DNA from: Candidatus Undinarchaeales archaeon
GTDB taxonomy: Archaea > SpSt-1190 > JASMDC01
Assembly: GCA_030753015.1 (NCBI GenBank)
Contig: JASMDC010000015.1
Coordinates: 1 to 64,000, forward strand
Direction: 5' to 3'
DNA length: 64,000 bases
Part shown: in pieces, positions 8,104 to 16,610 of the stretch
Layout: each line of letters begins with the position of its first letter
How positions within the stretch are numbered: the stretch's first letter is position 1
Made by a program: the position numbers and the translations under genes
Notes under the pieces: generated by a model
Seen by the model: the letters and a program-made list of their open reading frames with translations, nothing else
Told to the model about the DNA's origin: nothing
The model's database searches: none

Positions 8104-10038
8104 CTACGCTTTCTTGCATGGCCCGTAGTGCTTGGTATAGAACCCGACGAGCTCCTCCTTCGACGGGATGCTACAATTCTCCCAGATATGGATGACGTTC
8201 TGGAGGTCGTCCTCTCGCTCCTGCCCCGAGAACAGCTCCGCAAGGAATGCGGTGCGCTCGCGGATCTCCCGCTCCGCGAAGGCGATGTACTCCTCCGGCG
8301 TGTAATAGTTGAGCGGGTTGAACCGCTTGCCGAAGTCCTTCATCCCGTGGACCTCCTCCAACTCCTTGGGGTCGGGCAGGAGGTAGCCGAACACAGGGTG
8401 TTTGAGCCAGCTCTTGATCTTGCGGTGCTCGACGAGGTCGATGAGACCCTTGGAGTCACGGACGCCGATCTTCTCGCCCTGGCCGATCCAGACGGGATCG
8501 CCAGCAGCATTGATCATCTGCTTCCCTGTCTCCTTGTCCATCTTGGGGATGGGTTCCCCGTTCTCGTCGAGGTGCTTGATCTGATTACTGTCCATGTCGT
8601 ACTCGCCAACGAATCCGGCGTTTGAAATGAAGAACACCAGCTTCCCGTCAAGGCCGAGCCCCTGGTCGCTGTACACCTTGAGCTTGAGCAGGGCCTGGTG
8701 GCACTGTTCCCGGGCCATGAAATCCGTAGCAGCGTACGAGCGCACACGGGTGCCAGGTCGCTGGGCAGCGATGGCCGAGGTGATGATGGACTCGCACGCC
8801 GAGTCGAGGGCCACGGCCATGACCGGATCGGTCACTCGGAACATCGGCTCGAGCACGTCGAACTTCTTGAAGCTCAGCGCCTCGGTCTTCATGTACTTGT
8901 ACGGGGTCTCGCCCCACTGCGGATTCAGCTCGGAGAACAGGAAGATGAACCTGCCGTTTGTGGTACCGGAGCGGTGGTACTGCTGACAGAGGAGGTGGCC
9001 TGGCTGCTTCCCGGGCTGGACACGAGGTACCTTGATGGGCTTTCCGCCCTCCTCGAACACCTCATACTCCACGTTCTCGCAGTCCATGTTCTGGCACAGC
9101 ACCAATGGCCGGGAGCCGTCCGGATTGGCCATCTTGGACCTCATGAGGCCCGTCCACTCGGGGCTGCCGTCATACAGTCCCTCCGATTTAGCGTAGGAGG
9201 CCGCCTCCAGACCGATGATCTGGACCCGGGAGACGTTCCCGTCCTCGTCATACTCGGGCCGACCCAGAAGGGCGTCGTCCTGCTCCAGATCGGGGCCCAC
9301 GGTGAGCGTTGTCTTGCCGGTCCCCGACAGGCCCTTGAGGACCCGGTCGGTTGTAGCCCCGGCGTGGTAGGAGATGAGCCCCTCGCCCTCGGCCTTGTTC
9401 CACACCATGGTGAGGTTGGGCTTCTTGAAGTCGCCGCCGAAATAATCGACGCCAAGTGAGATCACCATCCGAACGTTGTCGTCCATGCCGGTGAGGTCGT
9501 AGAGCGTGATGGGGACGTTCGGGTCGTAGTCGGGCCACACCTCGCGGATCATGGCCACGTACTTGTCGGGCAGGCGCTCGGGTACGATCACGTTCCAGCA
9601 GTCGGGTTGCTGACCCTCCTTGGCGGGGAAGACCATCTGCTTGGAGAACCACGTGATATAGCCGGACTGCCGACACTTCATGCTCGCAGCGAACCGCAGC
9701 CCCACCTCGTACCCGGCCTCGCCCTGGATACCGTCCATGACGACCATGGGGACGTCCTCCTCGGCGAGGTACGCAAGGGCCGCCTCGTACACGCGCTTGC
9801 CGATCTTTGCGTCGAACGACCGCTGCTTGTAACCGAGCTTGTAGCCCTCGGGAACGAGGAAGAACGCCCGGTCCGGCCGCCGCCCTGGCTGTGTGGAGCC
9901 GAAGAGGTACTGGCCGTCGGCCGTGATGACGTAGTAGTCCTTGAGGAACTCGTGGTAGAACGCGTCGTCCGGGTTCCTGGTCACACGGGCAAGCGGGATG
10001 CGGGTATTGGGGGTGATGAGGATGGTATCGTCGGTCAT
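8104..10038 (-). CDS. pckA: phosphoenolpyruvate carboxykinase (ATP type)
   Basis: Converts oxaloacetate and ATP to phosphoenolpyruvate and CO2 (or the reverse), linking the C4 acid pool to gluconeogenesis. The protein has the ATP-type carboxykinase P-loop GLSGTGKTTL (about residues 236-245), followed by an acidic pair in LEQDDALLG. At 644 aa it is about 100 residues longer than bacterial PckA; the extra length is spread over the C-terminal half. The start ATG is preceded on the minus strand by TTTATAA near 10070-10077. Its last 20 or so codons have a diverged duplicate at 4707-4772. GTP-type enzymes lack this P-loop form, so the ATP type is preferred. Confidence 0.87.
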   Translation of the reverse strand: MTDDTILITPNTRIPLARVTRNPDDAFYHEFLKDYYVITADGQYLFGSTQPGRRPDRAFFLVPEGYKLGYKQRSFDAKIGKRVYEAALAYLAEEDVPMVVMDGIQGEAGYEVGLRFAASMKCRQSGYITWFSKQMVFPAKEGQQPDCWNVIVPERLPDKYVAMIREVWPDYDPNVPITLYDLTGMDDNVRMVISLGVDYFGGDFKKPNLTMVWNKAEGEGLISYHAGATTDRVLKGLSGTGKTTLTVGPDLEQDDALLGRPEYDEDGNVSRVQIIGLEAASYAKSEGLYDGSPEWTGLMRSKMANPDGSRPLVLCQNMDCENVEYEVFEEGGKPIKVPRVQPGKQPGHLLCQQYHRSGTTNGRFIFLFSELNPQWGETPYKYMKTEALSFKKFDVLEPMFRVTDPVMAVALDSACESIITSAIAAQRPGTRVRSYAATDFMAREQCHQALLKLKVYSDQGLGLDGKLVFFISNAGFVGEYDMDSNQIKHLDENGEPIPKMDKETGKQMINAAGDPVWIGQGEKIGVRDSKGLIDLVEHRKIKSWLKHPVFGYLLPDPKELEEVHGMKDFGKRFNPLNYYTPEEYIAFAEREIRERTAFLAELFSGQEREDDLQNVIHIWENCSIPSKEELVGFYTKHYGPCKKA

Positions 10039-10116
10039 GGTATCTCGATGGCGAGGATGATGAGGGCTGTTATAAAGCTTATGTTAGGACTTGCCCCCTG
10101 CGAACGTGCTGCACGG

Positions 10117-10893
10117 TCAGTTGAAGAGGAACCCACGGACCACCTGGTAGAACCCTTCAGGATCGTCGAGCATCATGAAGTGGCCGCCGGTAACCGCATG
10201 CACCTCGCACGCTGCCTCCAACAACCGGTCCTTGCCGGGGAACTCCCTGGCGTTCTGGGTGCCTACCACGTAGCAGGTCCTGCAGTGGAGGGCGATATAT
10301 CGCTCAAGGAGGTCGGCGTTATTGGATACGTCCACCAGCCCGCATGCCGCGCGGTGGAGCGCCTCTGGATCGCACCGGGTGAGCGCCCGGATGTAGTACT
10401 CCCAGCATGCAGAGCCCTTGGAAGCGAGCCTGCCCACCTTTCCGATGAGCTGCACCCGTCCCTCGCGCATGAACCGCTCCCGCTCCATGGCCGCAGTAGG
10501 TCCCGAGAAGAAGCAGTTCTCGCCCGTGAGATTCCCCTCGGCGTTGAGGAACCGGGTCACGCCGGAGCGCTCGGCCAGCACGATGCCCACGACACCACCC
10601 ATGGAGTGGGTCACCAGGTCGTAGTGCTCAACGTCCAGCTCGGCAAGGAGTGCGAGCACCACCTCGGCGTAGTCGCCTACCGTGCAGGTGCACGTCCCAC
10701 GTGGCGAGGCGCCGTGGCCGGGGAAGTCAAGGGCGATGAGACGTCTGTCGGGCAGCACATCGGGGTCGAAGGCTCCCGCGAACGTATGCGCGTCGGCGCC
10801 CAGCCCGTGGAGTAGCACTACAGGCAGCCCGTGCCCGGGCCGTTCCCACACGGCGACCGGACCGTAGTCGAGCTCGACCTTCCTGCACTCCAC
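10117..10893 (-). CDS. alpha/beta hydrolase
   Basis: A 258-aa alpha/beta-hydrolase fold protein. The oxyanion-hole motif HGLGADAHTF, the nucleophile elbow THSMGGVVG (Ser in H-S-M-G) and the catalytic His in GGHFMMLDDP are in the expected order. The substrate is not predictable. The start is GTG 10893, 25 bases below the minus-strand TATA box at 10918-10924. It is transcribed alone, away from the TnpB element. Confidence 0.82.
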   Translation of the reverse strand: MECRKVELDYGPVAVWERPGHGLPVVLLHGLGADAHTFAGAFDPDVLPDRRLIALDFPGHGASPRGTCTCTVGDYAEVVLALLAELDVEHYDLVTHSMGGVVGIVLAERSGVTRFLNAEGNLTGENCFFSGPTAAMERERFMREGRVQLIGKVGRLASKGSACWEYYIRALTRCDPEALHRAACGLVDVSNNADLLERYIALHCRTCYVVGTQNAREFPGKDRLLEAACEVHAVTGGHFMMLDDPEGFYQVVRGFLFN

Positions 10894-10917
10894 GGTACGT
10901 TCCGGTCTGCCATCGCT

Positions 10918-10924
10918 TATAAAA
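10918..10924 (-). promoter_or_regulatory. TATA box for the alpha/beta hydrolase gene
   Basis: Minus-strand TTTTATAA centred about 27 bases before the GTG start at 10893; spacing fits a leaderless archaeal transcript. Confidence 0.6.
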
Positions 10925-11087
10925 GGTTTGACGTACGAAACCCACCTACTATCACAGGTGGAATGAATACGGTGTTTCCCGGAGGGGTACCGAACCCGAA
11001 AGGTAAACGGTTCACATGAATACCGGCAGCCAACTCCCCATAACGATATATTGAAGCGCAGTCTACTCTTCTACTGGGAGGTGTGCT

Positions 11088-12410
11088 GTGCAGCAGGACG
11101 TCGATGAGCCGGGTAATATAAGGAGGTCACAGTTCGCTTGCCGTACTGCCAGGACAACCCTGCGGACGTTCAAGTATCGTATCTATCCATCCGGGAAGCA
11201 GCTCACCAGGCTCGACCATCAGTTCTCGCTCTGCCGCGAGATGTACAATACCCTCCTGAAAAGGTGTCGTGAGGGATACCGGACGGATGGCACCCGTCTC
11301 AACGGGCGGAACAGGCTCTATCGGATGACCAAGGATATCAAGGACGAGGAGCCGAAGTTCAATACGGTGTACTCCCAATCGCGCCAGAACGTCGCCGACA
11401 GGCTCGCAAAGGCGTACCAGCACTTCTTCCGGAGGGTGAAGGAGCGGAAGGCGGGCAGGCAGGTGAAGGTCGGGTACCCTCGCGCCAAGAGGCGCGTCAT
11501 CAGCATCACCTACCCGCAGTTCGGATTCCGGTTCACGGGCGAGGACAAGCTCCACGTCTCCAGGATCGGCAGCATCCCGATCATGCTCCATCGCCTCCCA
11601 CAGGGAAGAATCAAGACGCTCACCATCAAGCGGAACCGGGCTGGTCAGTGGTTCGCATGCTTCGCGTGCGAAGTCGATGAGGACACAAGGACACCGATAG
11701 ATGGCGAGGTCGGCATTGATGTTGGCATCGAGCACTTCGTCACGCTGTCCGACGGCTCCGTCATCGAGAATCCGCGACATCTACTTAAAAGCGAGAAACG
11801 AGCGAAGCGGCTCCATCGCAGAGTATCCAGGAAGAAGAAAGGATCCCGGGACCGGAGGACGGCTGTCCGTCGGCTAGCACGGTATCACATCTATGTCGCC
11901 GACCAGAGGCGTGACTTCCTTCATCGGACGAGCCGTGCGCTCGTCGACCGGTACGGGACCATCGCTGTCGAGAAGCTCAACGAATCCAACATGCTCAAGA
12001 ACCACTGTCTCGCAAAGCACATTCAGGACGCATCGTGGAACACCTTCATCGACATGCTCCGCTACAAGGCTGTAGCGGCCGGGGGGGAGCTGGTCGAGGT
12101 GGACCCGAGGAACACGTCACAGATATGCAGTCGGTGCGGGGACATCGTCCCAAAGGCGTTGAGCGTCCGCGTCCATCAGTGCCCGCGATGCGGGTTCGAG
12201 ACGCATCGGGACGTGAACGCCGCACTGAACATACTCGCAAGAGCTAGGGCTGGACGAGCCCGAAGTCACGCCTGTGGAAATCCCACCTCTACTCTCGCCA
12301 CGAAGGCGGGGGCAAGTGGGATCGCAGAAGCAGGAACTAAACGCGATGAGCCCTTCGGGGCGATAGACGCTGGAAGCCTGAGGCTTTACAGGCTGTCCGA
12401 CAATTCATAG
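11088..12410 (+). CDS. tnpB: TnpB, RNA-guided nuclease of an IS605/IS1341-type element
   Basis: TnpB is the RuvC-like, RNA-guided nuclease of IS200/IS605 elements. The N-terminal RTFKYRIYPSGKQ, RuvC-I GIDVGIEHF, RuvC-II IAVEKLNES, the zinc finger CSRCG...CPRCG and RuvC-III HRDVNAALNIL are all present with catalytic D, E and D intact. The start GTG 11088 follows GGGAGGT and an AT-rich box near 11045. No tnpA is nearby. The native stop should be the TAG inside the right-end hairpin. The IS1182-like insertion at 12389 removed it and added seven residues (YRLSDNS) before a new TAG, so the nuclease core itself is intact. Confidence 0.93.
   Translation: MQQDVDEPGNIRRSQFACRTARTTLRTFKYRIYPSGKQLTRLDHQFSLCREMYNTLLKRCREGYRTDGTRLNGRNRLYRMTKDIKDEEPKFNTVYSQSRQNVADRLAKAYQHFFRRVKERKAGRQVKVGYPRAKRRVISITYPQFGFRFTGEDKLHVSRIGSIPIMLHRLPQGRIKTLTIKRNRAGQWFACFACEVDEDTRTPIDGEVGIDVGIEHFVTLSDGSVIENPRHLLKSEKRAKRLHRRVSRKKKGSRDRRTAVRRLARYHIYVADQRRDFLHRTSRALVDRYGTIAVEKLNESNMLKNHCLAKHIQDASWNTFIDMLRYKAVAAGGELVEVDPRNTSQICSRCGDIVPKALSVRVHQCPRCGFETHRDVNAALNILARARAGRARSHACGNPTSTLATKAGASGIAEAGTKRDEPFGAIDAGSLRLYRLSDNS
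12385..12406. repeat. IS1182-like left end: TTTA target duplication and 18-bp inverted repeat
   Basis: TTTA at 12385-12388 is followed by CAGGCTGTCCGACAATTC (12389-12406), the perfect inverse of 14239-14256. Confidence 0.9.
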
Positions 12411-12515
12411 TACTCACTACTTCAAGCCCACGAATAATCTCTCATGAAATGTGCGCCCTAACTTACATAGGGACGCGGTTCTGTGGATGATGGAAACGTG
12501 GGTCCGGAACAAGGT

Positions 12516-12524
12516 TTTATAAAA
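12516..12524 (+). promoter_or_regulatory. TATA box of the IS1182-like transposase operon
   Basis: TTTATAAAA lies 22-30 bases before ATG 12546 and between the two copies of the 17-base direct repeat at 12451 and 12527. Confidence 0.65.
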
Positions 12525-12545
12525 TTGTGCACCCTAACTACACCC

Positions 12546-12698
12546 ATGGTGTACGAGGAGATCAAGACGATCAAAGGACGGCAGTACAGATACCTACGCG
12601 AGAGCGTCCGGATCGACGGTCGCGTCGTCCACCGGACCGTGAAGTATCTCGGTCCCGTGGAACCAAGATACAAACCTCAGAAGAAGAAGGTGGTCTGA
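12546..12698 (+). CDS. 50-aa accessory protein of the IS1182-like element
   Basis: A small basic protein reading MVYEEIKTIKGRQYRYLRES... and ending in KKKVV. The pattern YLRESVR...RTVKYLGPVEP resembles the N-terminal beta-rich segment that begins many IS1634/IS4-type transposases, here as a separate gene. Its TGA overlaps the ATG of the transposase (TGATG), which implies translational coupling. Position, promoter and coupling support a real gene; the role (DNA binding or regulation) is inferred. Confidence 0.62.
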   Translation: MVYEEIKTIKGRQYRYLRESVRIDGRVVHRTVKYLGPVEPRYKPQKKKVV

Positions 12699-14200
12699 TG
12701 TCATACATCCCCTCCCTCCACAAACAATCCTGGCTCTTGGCGCCGAACCTCGAGGACCTGATACCTGAGTACCACATCTGCTACCTCGTCGAAGCGCTCA
12801 TATCGATGGTAGACTTCACCGGGTTCGACGAGAGATACGCGGGTCCCGGGCACCCGGCGTACCATCCCCGGATCATCCTGAAGCTGCTCGTGATGGGTGT
12901 CCTGGACAGGGTGCGCTCCTCGCGCAAGCTGGCCAGAAACGCTCGAGAGAACGTCGTCTACATGTACCTCGCGGAGAAGCTGACGCCGGACTTCCGTACC
13001 ATCAGCGACTTCCGCAAACAGAACGAGGAGCTCGTGAAGCAGCTCTTCAAGCACACGGTGGCGCTCGCCAAACAAGAAGGGATGCTCGACCTTACACAGC
13101 TCGCGACGGACGGGACCAAGATCAAGGCCAACGCGGCCAACATGCGTTCGCTCACCCGGCAGGAGCTCGAGTTCATGACACGGTTCGTCGACGAGGAGCT
13201 CGATGAGTGGGCCAAACAGGACCAGCTAGAGGACGAGGCGTTCGGCAGCCTGAGGGGATACGACCAGCTCCCGGGCAAGGGCAAGCAGAAGATGCGGTCC
13301 GCAGTGCGGCACTATGTGAAGCAGACCAGGGAGAAGGGCGACTCGTTCGAGGAGGCGGCTTCCCGGAAGCTGGAGGAAGCACGCCAGGAGATGGAGCGGC
13401 ACGGCGTCGACAAAGTGAGCACGACGGACACCGACTGCCGCTTCATGAAGTCCAAGAAGGGGAAGATGGAGTTCTCGTACAACCCCCAGGTCACGACGGA
13501 CGGGAACGGCTTCATCCTCGCCTCTGACGTGTGCCAGAACAAGAACGATAAAAAACAACTACAGCCCCAGGTGCTTCAGGCGGAAGAGAACCTCGGCCGG
13601 ATACCCGAAGGAACGCCATGGAACTTCGACACAGGCTACTTCAGCGGTGACAACCTGGCCTTCCTCAAGGAGAAGAAGATCAACGCGTACGTCGCAACAG
13701 AAAAGCCGAACCAAAACCCGTTCAGCGCCGACAAGTTCATCTACGACCCGGAGAAGAACGAATACACGTGTCCCGGGGGACACGTCATGAGATTCCTCAG
13801 CGAAAGACATGAGAATACCAGTGGCTATAGGTACAGTATCTACAAGTCCGATAGCTGCCACACGTGCCCGCACCAGGGATCATGCACAAAACAAAAGAAA
13901 GGTATCCGTTATCTTAAGATCTATCCGCACCCCGAGCTCAGGAAGGAGATGATCGACAAGATGCATACCAAGAAGGCGAAGAAGACATACCGTCGGCGCA
14001 AGGAGACCGTCGAACCGGCGATAGGATGCATCAAATACAACCAGGGGCTCAATGAGTTCCTCACGAGGGGCCTTGGAACGGTGAGAACGGAGTTCAGGCT
14101 GGCCTGTACGGCCCTCAACATCAAGAAGCTGTGGTTGCGAACGCGGGGAAGGGTGACGGATGTGGTCGGAGTCGCCCCTGTGTCTGTAGACCCGTGTTAA
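12698..14200 (+). CDS. IS1182-family transposase
   Basis: A 500-aa DDE transposase. The N-terminal half is DUF772-like (SSRKLARNARENVVYMYLAE, DFRTISDFRKQNEE). The DDE core has D in LATDGTKIKA, D in NFDTGYFSGDN and E in KETVEPAIGCIKYNQG, with a cysteine-containing insertion (CHTCPHQGSC). This domain order matches IS1182-family enzymes. The reading frame is intact from ATG 12698 to TAA 14200 and both element ends are intact, so the copy could be active. Confidence 0.9.
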   Translation: MSYIPSLHKQSWLLAPNLEDLIPEYHICYLVEALISMVDFTGFDERYAGPGHPAYHPRIILKLLVMGVLDRVRSSRKLARNARENVVYMYLAEKLTPDFRTISDFRKQNEELVKQLFKHTVALAKQEGMLDLTQLATDGTKIKANAANMRSLTRQELEFMTRFVDEELDEWAKQDQLEDEAFGSLRGYDQLPGKGKQKMRSAVRHYVKQTREKGDSFEEAASRKLEEARQEMERHGVDKVSTTDTDCRFMKSKKGKMEFSYNPQVTTDGNGFILASDVCQNKNDKKQLQPQVLQAEENLGRIPEGTPWNFDTGYFSGDNLAFLKEKKINAYVATEKPNQNPFSADKFIYDPEKNEYTCPGGHVMRFLSERHENTSGYRYSIYKSDSCHTCPHQGSCTKQKKGIRYLKIYPHPELRKEMIDKMHTKKAKKTYRRRKETVEPAIGCIKYNQGLNEFLTRGLGTVRTEFRLACTALNIKKLWLRTRGRVTDVVGVAPVSVDPC

Positions 14201-14238
14201 GGGTCCTCTTTCACATCAATAGATTGGTGTATGGCATC

Positions 14239-14260
14239 GAATTGTCGGACAGCCTGTTTA
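14239..14260. repeat. IS1182-like right end: 18-bp inverted repeat and TTTA target duplication
   Basis: GAATTGTCGGACAGCCTG (14239-14256) then TTTA (14257-14260). The following GCCTCAGG is the second arm of the TnpB element right-end hairpin. Confidence 0.9.
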
Positions 14261-14274
14261 GCCTCAGGAGGATG

Positions 14275-14967
14275 TCACACATCTTGCGCCCGGTCGGCGA
14301 GCGCTCTCTCGAGCACCGAGGCCGGGAACGGTCGTCCGTGCCCGGGGTGGACCGTCTCTGCGTGCAGGTCCAGCAGACGGGACCAGGAATGGTACACCTG
14401 TCCGACGTCCTCGGCGAACACGGGCATGCCCGGCCCCCGCCGCATAGGGAGGCCGTTCATCGCGAGGTCCCCCACAATTGCGTCGCCGCTCTCCAGCACC
14501 ACCGAGACGGAACCGTGGGTATGGCCGGGTGTATGGACTACCCTGCCCGCAACACCCCAGCGGGCGAGGCCGGTGCGCTCTCCCAGGACGACGTCCACCT
14601 CGGGCCAGGTGAGGGGTCCGAACGCACGCGCGGGAGCGAGCAGGATGCGCAGGAGCGAGCCCCAGGCAGAGGTCCCCGGCGGTAACGGCGAAGCCTCCGG
14701 GAGAGTGGCGGCCGCCCGCTCGTGCATGGCGACGTCGCACCCAGTGGCCTTCACGACAGCGTCGGCGCAGCCACCGTGGTCGAAATGAGCGTGGGTGATG
14801 ATAAGGAGGTCGAGGGGCCGACCATCGAGGGCCCGGATCAGCGCCGAGATGAACCGTCGTGCCACAACCGACATGCCAGCATCGACCAGCACGGTGCCCT
14901 TGTCCAGAACGAGGTGAGCGGTGGTGAACGCCATGGTGAGGGGGATGATGCGGACCGTGGCGCTCAC
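14275..14967 (-). CDS. MBL-fold metallo-hydrolase
   Basis: A 230-aa metallo-beta-lactamase-fold hydrolase. The metal-binding motif is THAHFDHGG; further ligands are the histidines in HTPGHTHGS, the Asp in AIVGDLAM and a late His in HPGHGRP. The substrate is unknown. The ATG overlaps the stop of the upstream glycosyltransferase-like gene by ATGA, so the two form an operon. The stop codon lies within the GATGTCAC tail of the TnpB element right end, so the last residues (AQDV) may have been altered by that insertion. Confidence 0.82.
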   Translation of the reverse strand: MSATVRIIPLTMAFTTAHLVLDKGTVLVDAGMSVVARRFISALIRALDGRPLDLLIITHAHFDHGGCADAVVKATGCDVAMHERAAATLPEASPLPPGTSAWGSLLRILLAPARAFGPLTWPEVDVVLGERTGLARWGVAGRVVHTPGHTHGSVSVVLESGDAIVGDLAMNGLPMRRGPGMPVFAEDVGQVYHSWSRLLDLHAETVHPGHGRPFPASVLERALADRAQDV

Positions 14968-16589
14968 CCCTCGCGCGCAAGGAAGAGGAAGGCGGTCTGG
15001 CCGTTGGGGAAGGTGACGTTCTTACGGACCACAAGCCCCAGATCATCGAACCTGCACGCTTCGTCCAGCTGCCAGCCCTGGAGGTACACCATGTAGAGCA
15101 CACCTGGCCGGCCGCCGTCCTGGCGGTAGGTACAGGGTGCCGTGATGCGGTAGGGGGTGCCCTCCCAGCTCTTGCGCTGGGTCATGACCGGATCGCGGGC
15201 GGTCCAGAACTGGAGGAACTTGTCGGTGCGCCGGATGTTGTCGGGGATGCGGACCTCGTCCCACGAGCCCTCCTCATCGCGCAGGTAGTCCCTGACCTCG
15301 TCCCACCCCGTGTCCCAGTAGTAGTTGACACTGGGATCTGCGGGGTAGACCGTGAAGTAGTACCCCAGGTAGTAGCCGACCAGAAGGCAGGACACAGCCA
15401 GGAACGGCAGCTTGAGCCCGATGTCCCTGAGCACAGGCTCGAGACGCGTCCATCCTATGGCCGCCGCAAGCTGGACGAAGGGCAATGCTACGGTGGTCCG
15501 TATGGAGTTGGGGATGCGGTCGATGGTGAGGCTCGCGGCCACGGGGACGAGCAGGAGCCCCCAGAGGAGTATGATGTGGACCGGGCGCCGCGCTCGTGCC
15601 ATGTGCACGATGCCGGCCAGGAGAAGGAGCCCCTCGAAGAGGTGGAGCTTGCCCACAACCCGTGTCGTGTACCGCACCTGGGTGTCACCGCGGAGGAGGA
15701 GAAAGTCGGGGTGCAGGTGGGCGAGGTAGTTCTGTACGAACTGGAGGGTGTAGAGCACCGTGGGGCTCTCGATGCCCATGTCTGAGTATCGCGAGCGCTG
15801 CCACATGAGCACGTCCTCGGTGAAGATGGACACGAGCTTGAAGCGGGCATTGGCCGCCTCGGGCATGGTGACGTAGGTGGATGCCAGGGGCGCGACCAGG
15901 ACGGCGAACACCACGAGCGCGAGTAGGACGTCGTTCAGACGGGCCCGCACCAGGTCCCGTCGTACGAAGAGCACACCGGCAAAGAACGTCGGGATGAAGA
16001 ACCGCGGGATCGCGTACGCATAGAGCGCCAGCGCCAGGGGGAGCGGTGCGGCCAGCATCGCTCGCCTGCGTCCCCGCAGCCCCGCCTCCAGCAGGTACCA
16101 ACCCAGGGCGATGAAGAGCGGCACGGGCACAGGATCCCAGGCCACCCTGCTCAGGTGGTGGTGCCAGGGGGAGACCGCCAGCATCAGTGCTGCCGCGAGC
16201 CCGGCCTGTCGGCCTGCAAGCGCCCTGCCGAGCACGAACGCGGCCCCCACGCCCAGGGTGCCGAACACGACCGCCGGGAACCGCACGCCCCAGGGGCCGA
16301 GCCCGAAGAGCATCAGCGAGGGTATGGTTGCGTAGATGTATAGCGGGTTCTTGTACTCGCCCAGGGAGAGGAAGAGGATGGGGTACGGCTCGTTGTGCAT
16401 GTCCTCGCCCGTGAGCAGGAGCGAATAGGCGTCGTAGCCGATGGACAGCTCGTCAGGGATGAGACCGGGGGGCACCGATGTGAGCCAGACGATGCGCAGC
16501 AGCAAGGCCAGCGCCATCACCGCGGCAACGTCGCGGGAGGGTGTGAACGCCCGGAGGATTGAGGACCCTTTTCCCTGCCCGGAGCCCAT
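14964..16589 (-). CDS. GT-C-type membrane glycosyltransferase (PMT/ArnT-like)
   Basis: A 541-aa polytopic membrane protein with about 11-13 hydrophobic segments. The first external loop carries the acidic motif PPGLIPDELSIGYDAY, like the DE/ExD loop of GT-C enzymes (family 39/83 type) that transfer sugars from polyprenyl-phosphate donors. VRFPAVVFGTLGVGAAF and HHHLSRVAWDPVP are also typical. The C-terminal 130 residues form a soluble domain. Start ATG 16589 lies 24 bases below the minus-strand TATA at 16611-16620; the frame upstream of it is not protein-like. Acceptor and donor sugars are unknown. Confidence 0.72.
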   Translation of the reverse strand: MGSGQGKGSSILRAFTPSRDVAAVMALALLLRIVWLTSVPPGLIPDELSIGYDAYSLLLTGEDMHNEPYPILFLSLGEYKNPLYIYATIPSLMLFGLGPWGVRFPAVVFGTLGVGAAFVLGRALAGRQAGLAAALMLAVSPWHHHLSRVAWDPVPVPLFIALGWYLLEAGLRGRRRAMLAAPLPLALALYAYAIPRFFIPTFFAGVLFVRRDLVRARLNDVLLALVVFAVLVAPLASTYVTMPEAANARFKLVSIFTEDVLMWQRSRYSDMGIESPTVLYTLQFVQNYLAHLHPDFLLLRGDTQVRYTTRVVGKLHLFEGLLLLAGIVHMARARRPVHIILLWGLLLVPVAASLTIDRIPNSIRTTVALPFVQLAAAIGWTRLEPVLRDIGLKLPFLAVSCLLVGYYLGYYFTVYPADPSVNYYWDTGWDEVRDYLRDEEGSWDEVRIPDNIRRTDKFLQFWTARDPVMTQRKSWEGTPYRITAPCTYRQDGGRPGVLYMVYLQGWQLDEACRFDDLGLVVRKNVTFPNGQTAFLFLAREG

Positions 16590-16610
16590 GGCACACGGAG
16601 GACCGCGACC

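Larger units (their letters stand above)
12389..14256 (+). mobile_element. IS1182-like insertion sequence nested in the TnpB element
   Basis: An 1868-bp element with perfect 18-bp terminal inverted repeats and a 4-bp TTTA duplication (12385-12388 and 14257-14260). It carries a 50-aa accessory frame and a 500-aa transposase. Inside its left end a 17-base motif occurs twice (GTGCGCCCTAACTTACA at 12451 and GTGCACCCTAACTACAC at 12527), the second just after the TATA box, a possible transposase or repressor binding site. Family assignment rests on the transposase; the ends were read directly. Confidence 0.9.
11088..14278 (+). mobile_element. IS605/IS1341-type tnpB element, split by a nested IS1182-like element
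   Basis: The right end is recognisable as a hairpin that joins GGAAGCCTGAGGCTTTA (ending at 12388) to GCCTCAGGAGGATGTCAC (14261-14278) once the nested element is removed. The stem is CCTGAGGC/GCCTCAGG with loop TTTA, and GGAGGATGTCAC is a common right-end tail of such elements. The left end is not defined; the coordinate given is simply the tnpB start. With its right end interrupted, transposition and normal guide-RNA maturation should both be impaired. Confidence 0.75.

Noticed and set aside
9607-10815. 402-aa plus-strand frame across the PEP carboxykinase start and hydrolase
   Set aside because: It spans two genes and their promoters on the other strand and shows only shadow composition.
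12389-14268. 30-bp inverted repeat (including CCTGAGGC) as the ends of the IS1182-like element
   Set aside because: The outer bases are the two arms of the TnpB element hairpin. The true inverted repeat is 18 bp, with TTTA as target duplication.
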